NCBI GenBank assembly: GCA_023376005.1
Contig: CM042160.1
Location: 81,897,402-81,961,401 of the forward strand
Reading direction: 5' to 3'
Origin: Doryteuthis pealeii
Taxonomy: Eukaryota; Mollusca; Cephalopoda; Myopsida; Loliginidae
DNA length: 64,000 nucleotides
Below are positions 63,712 to 64,000 of this stretch, one piece after another (within the stretch, counting starts at the first letter, position 1; the number at the start of each line of letters is the position of its first letter). The translations under genes and the position numbers were made by a program. A model generated the notes under the pieces. That model was not told the DNA's origin. It saw only the letters and a program-made list of their open reading frames with translations, and did not search any database.

Positions 63712-63935
63712 TCTCCCACCATTTCCAGCTAACTGTAAATACATTTCAATATTTTCTTGGAAATAAATTACATTGTATGGGGTACAAGGTAGGTGTTAGA
63801 CAGCTTTAGTTGTTCATAGATAAAAACTCTGCAATTTATTAAGAAACTTAAGTTGGGACCCATCAAATTTCCAGGGACTCATTCAAATCAAATATGTGCG
63901 TCCCAGGACACACTAAATTTAAAAAAGCTATCAGC
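63712..63935 (+). repeat. dispersed repeat M
   Basis: 'caccatttccagctaactgt' to 'aaaagctatcagcatca', matching 9922-10112 with about 35 extra bp. Confidence 0.65.
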
Positions 63936-64000
63936 ATCACTTGTATTTAATGCATAGCTAGAGGGCTACAGTTTCTTTGGATAATTAAAGAAAAAAAAAA

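Overview
This is a eukaryotic, AT-rich, repeat-dominated stretch with no intact protein-coding gene that I recognise. It reads as intronic or intergenic DNA of an animal. The reverse-transcriptase tails, the C2H2-fingered LINE remnants, the very dense (TA)n/(CA)n microsatellites and the abundant tRNA-derived SINEs suggest a lophotrochozoan, most likely a mollusc and perhaps a cephalopod. That placement rests on my recollection of similar proteins, not on a search. The one plausible host exon is on the minus strand (35717-35923), with a strong splice acceptor, a good start context and a proline/glycine-rich 64-codon reading frame.

Almost everything else I can explain is mobile DNA. Family letters are mine. 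SINE-A (tRNA-like, about 250 bp), SINE-B (tRNA-like, about 280 bp, two alternative 3' tails), SINE-C (604 bp, not obviously tRNA-derived), SINE-D (tRNA-Leu/Ser-like with an internal peptide-like minisatellite), SINE-E (tRNA-like), SINE-F (5S rRNA-derived), SINE-I (about 250 bp) and SINE-L (tandem tRNA-like modules) recur across the window. Several insertions are nested with target-site duplications (TSDs) of 9-17 bp. SINE-C, -E and -F share one 3' hairpin tail.

Three Helitron groups (5' TC, 3' hairpin plus CTAG, A^T insertion site) lie at 4.0, 10.9, 17.7, 28.3, 40.0, 48.2, 52.6-53.5, 56.1 and 60.9-62.3 kb. One forms a tandem array of 3' ends. Other elements are mariner remnants (2.9, 3.4 kb) and mariner-like terminal repeats, nested hAT-like elements (37.1-37.9 kb), a hAT MITE (53.8 kb), a deleted Ty3/Gypsy-like element (43.7-44.4 kb), solo LTRs (17.7, 47.7 kb) and LINE C-terminal fragments (12.8, 23.0, 34.3, 37.9 kb).

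The most interesting layer is a set of fold-back (inverted-repeat) elements of 80-410 bp, most embedded in (TA)n runs, together with three hammerhead-ribozyme loci next to the same kind of (TA)n run. The one at 30530-30575 has an intact catalytic core. The other two have lost the same invariant G. This fits non-autonomous Penelope-like elements, which are known to carry hammerheads with a minimal stem III. Layout: 0-9 kb SINE/mariner/Helitron; 9.3-11.5 kb SINE-L arrays and a Helitron in a tandem duplication; 12-13.9 kb LINE plus SINE-C; 17-24 kb Helitron, LTR and fold-backs; 24.7-31 kb microsatellites, fold-backs and hammerhead; 31-38 kb SINE-F, LINE, candidate exon and hAT; 42-54 kb SINEs, LTR element, hammerhead fossils and Helitron array; 54.8-55.6 kb polypyrimidine tract; 56-64 kb SINEs and head-to-head Helitrons.
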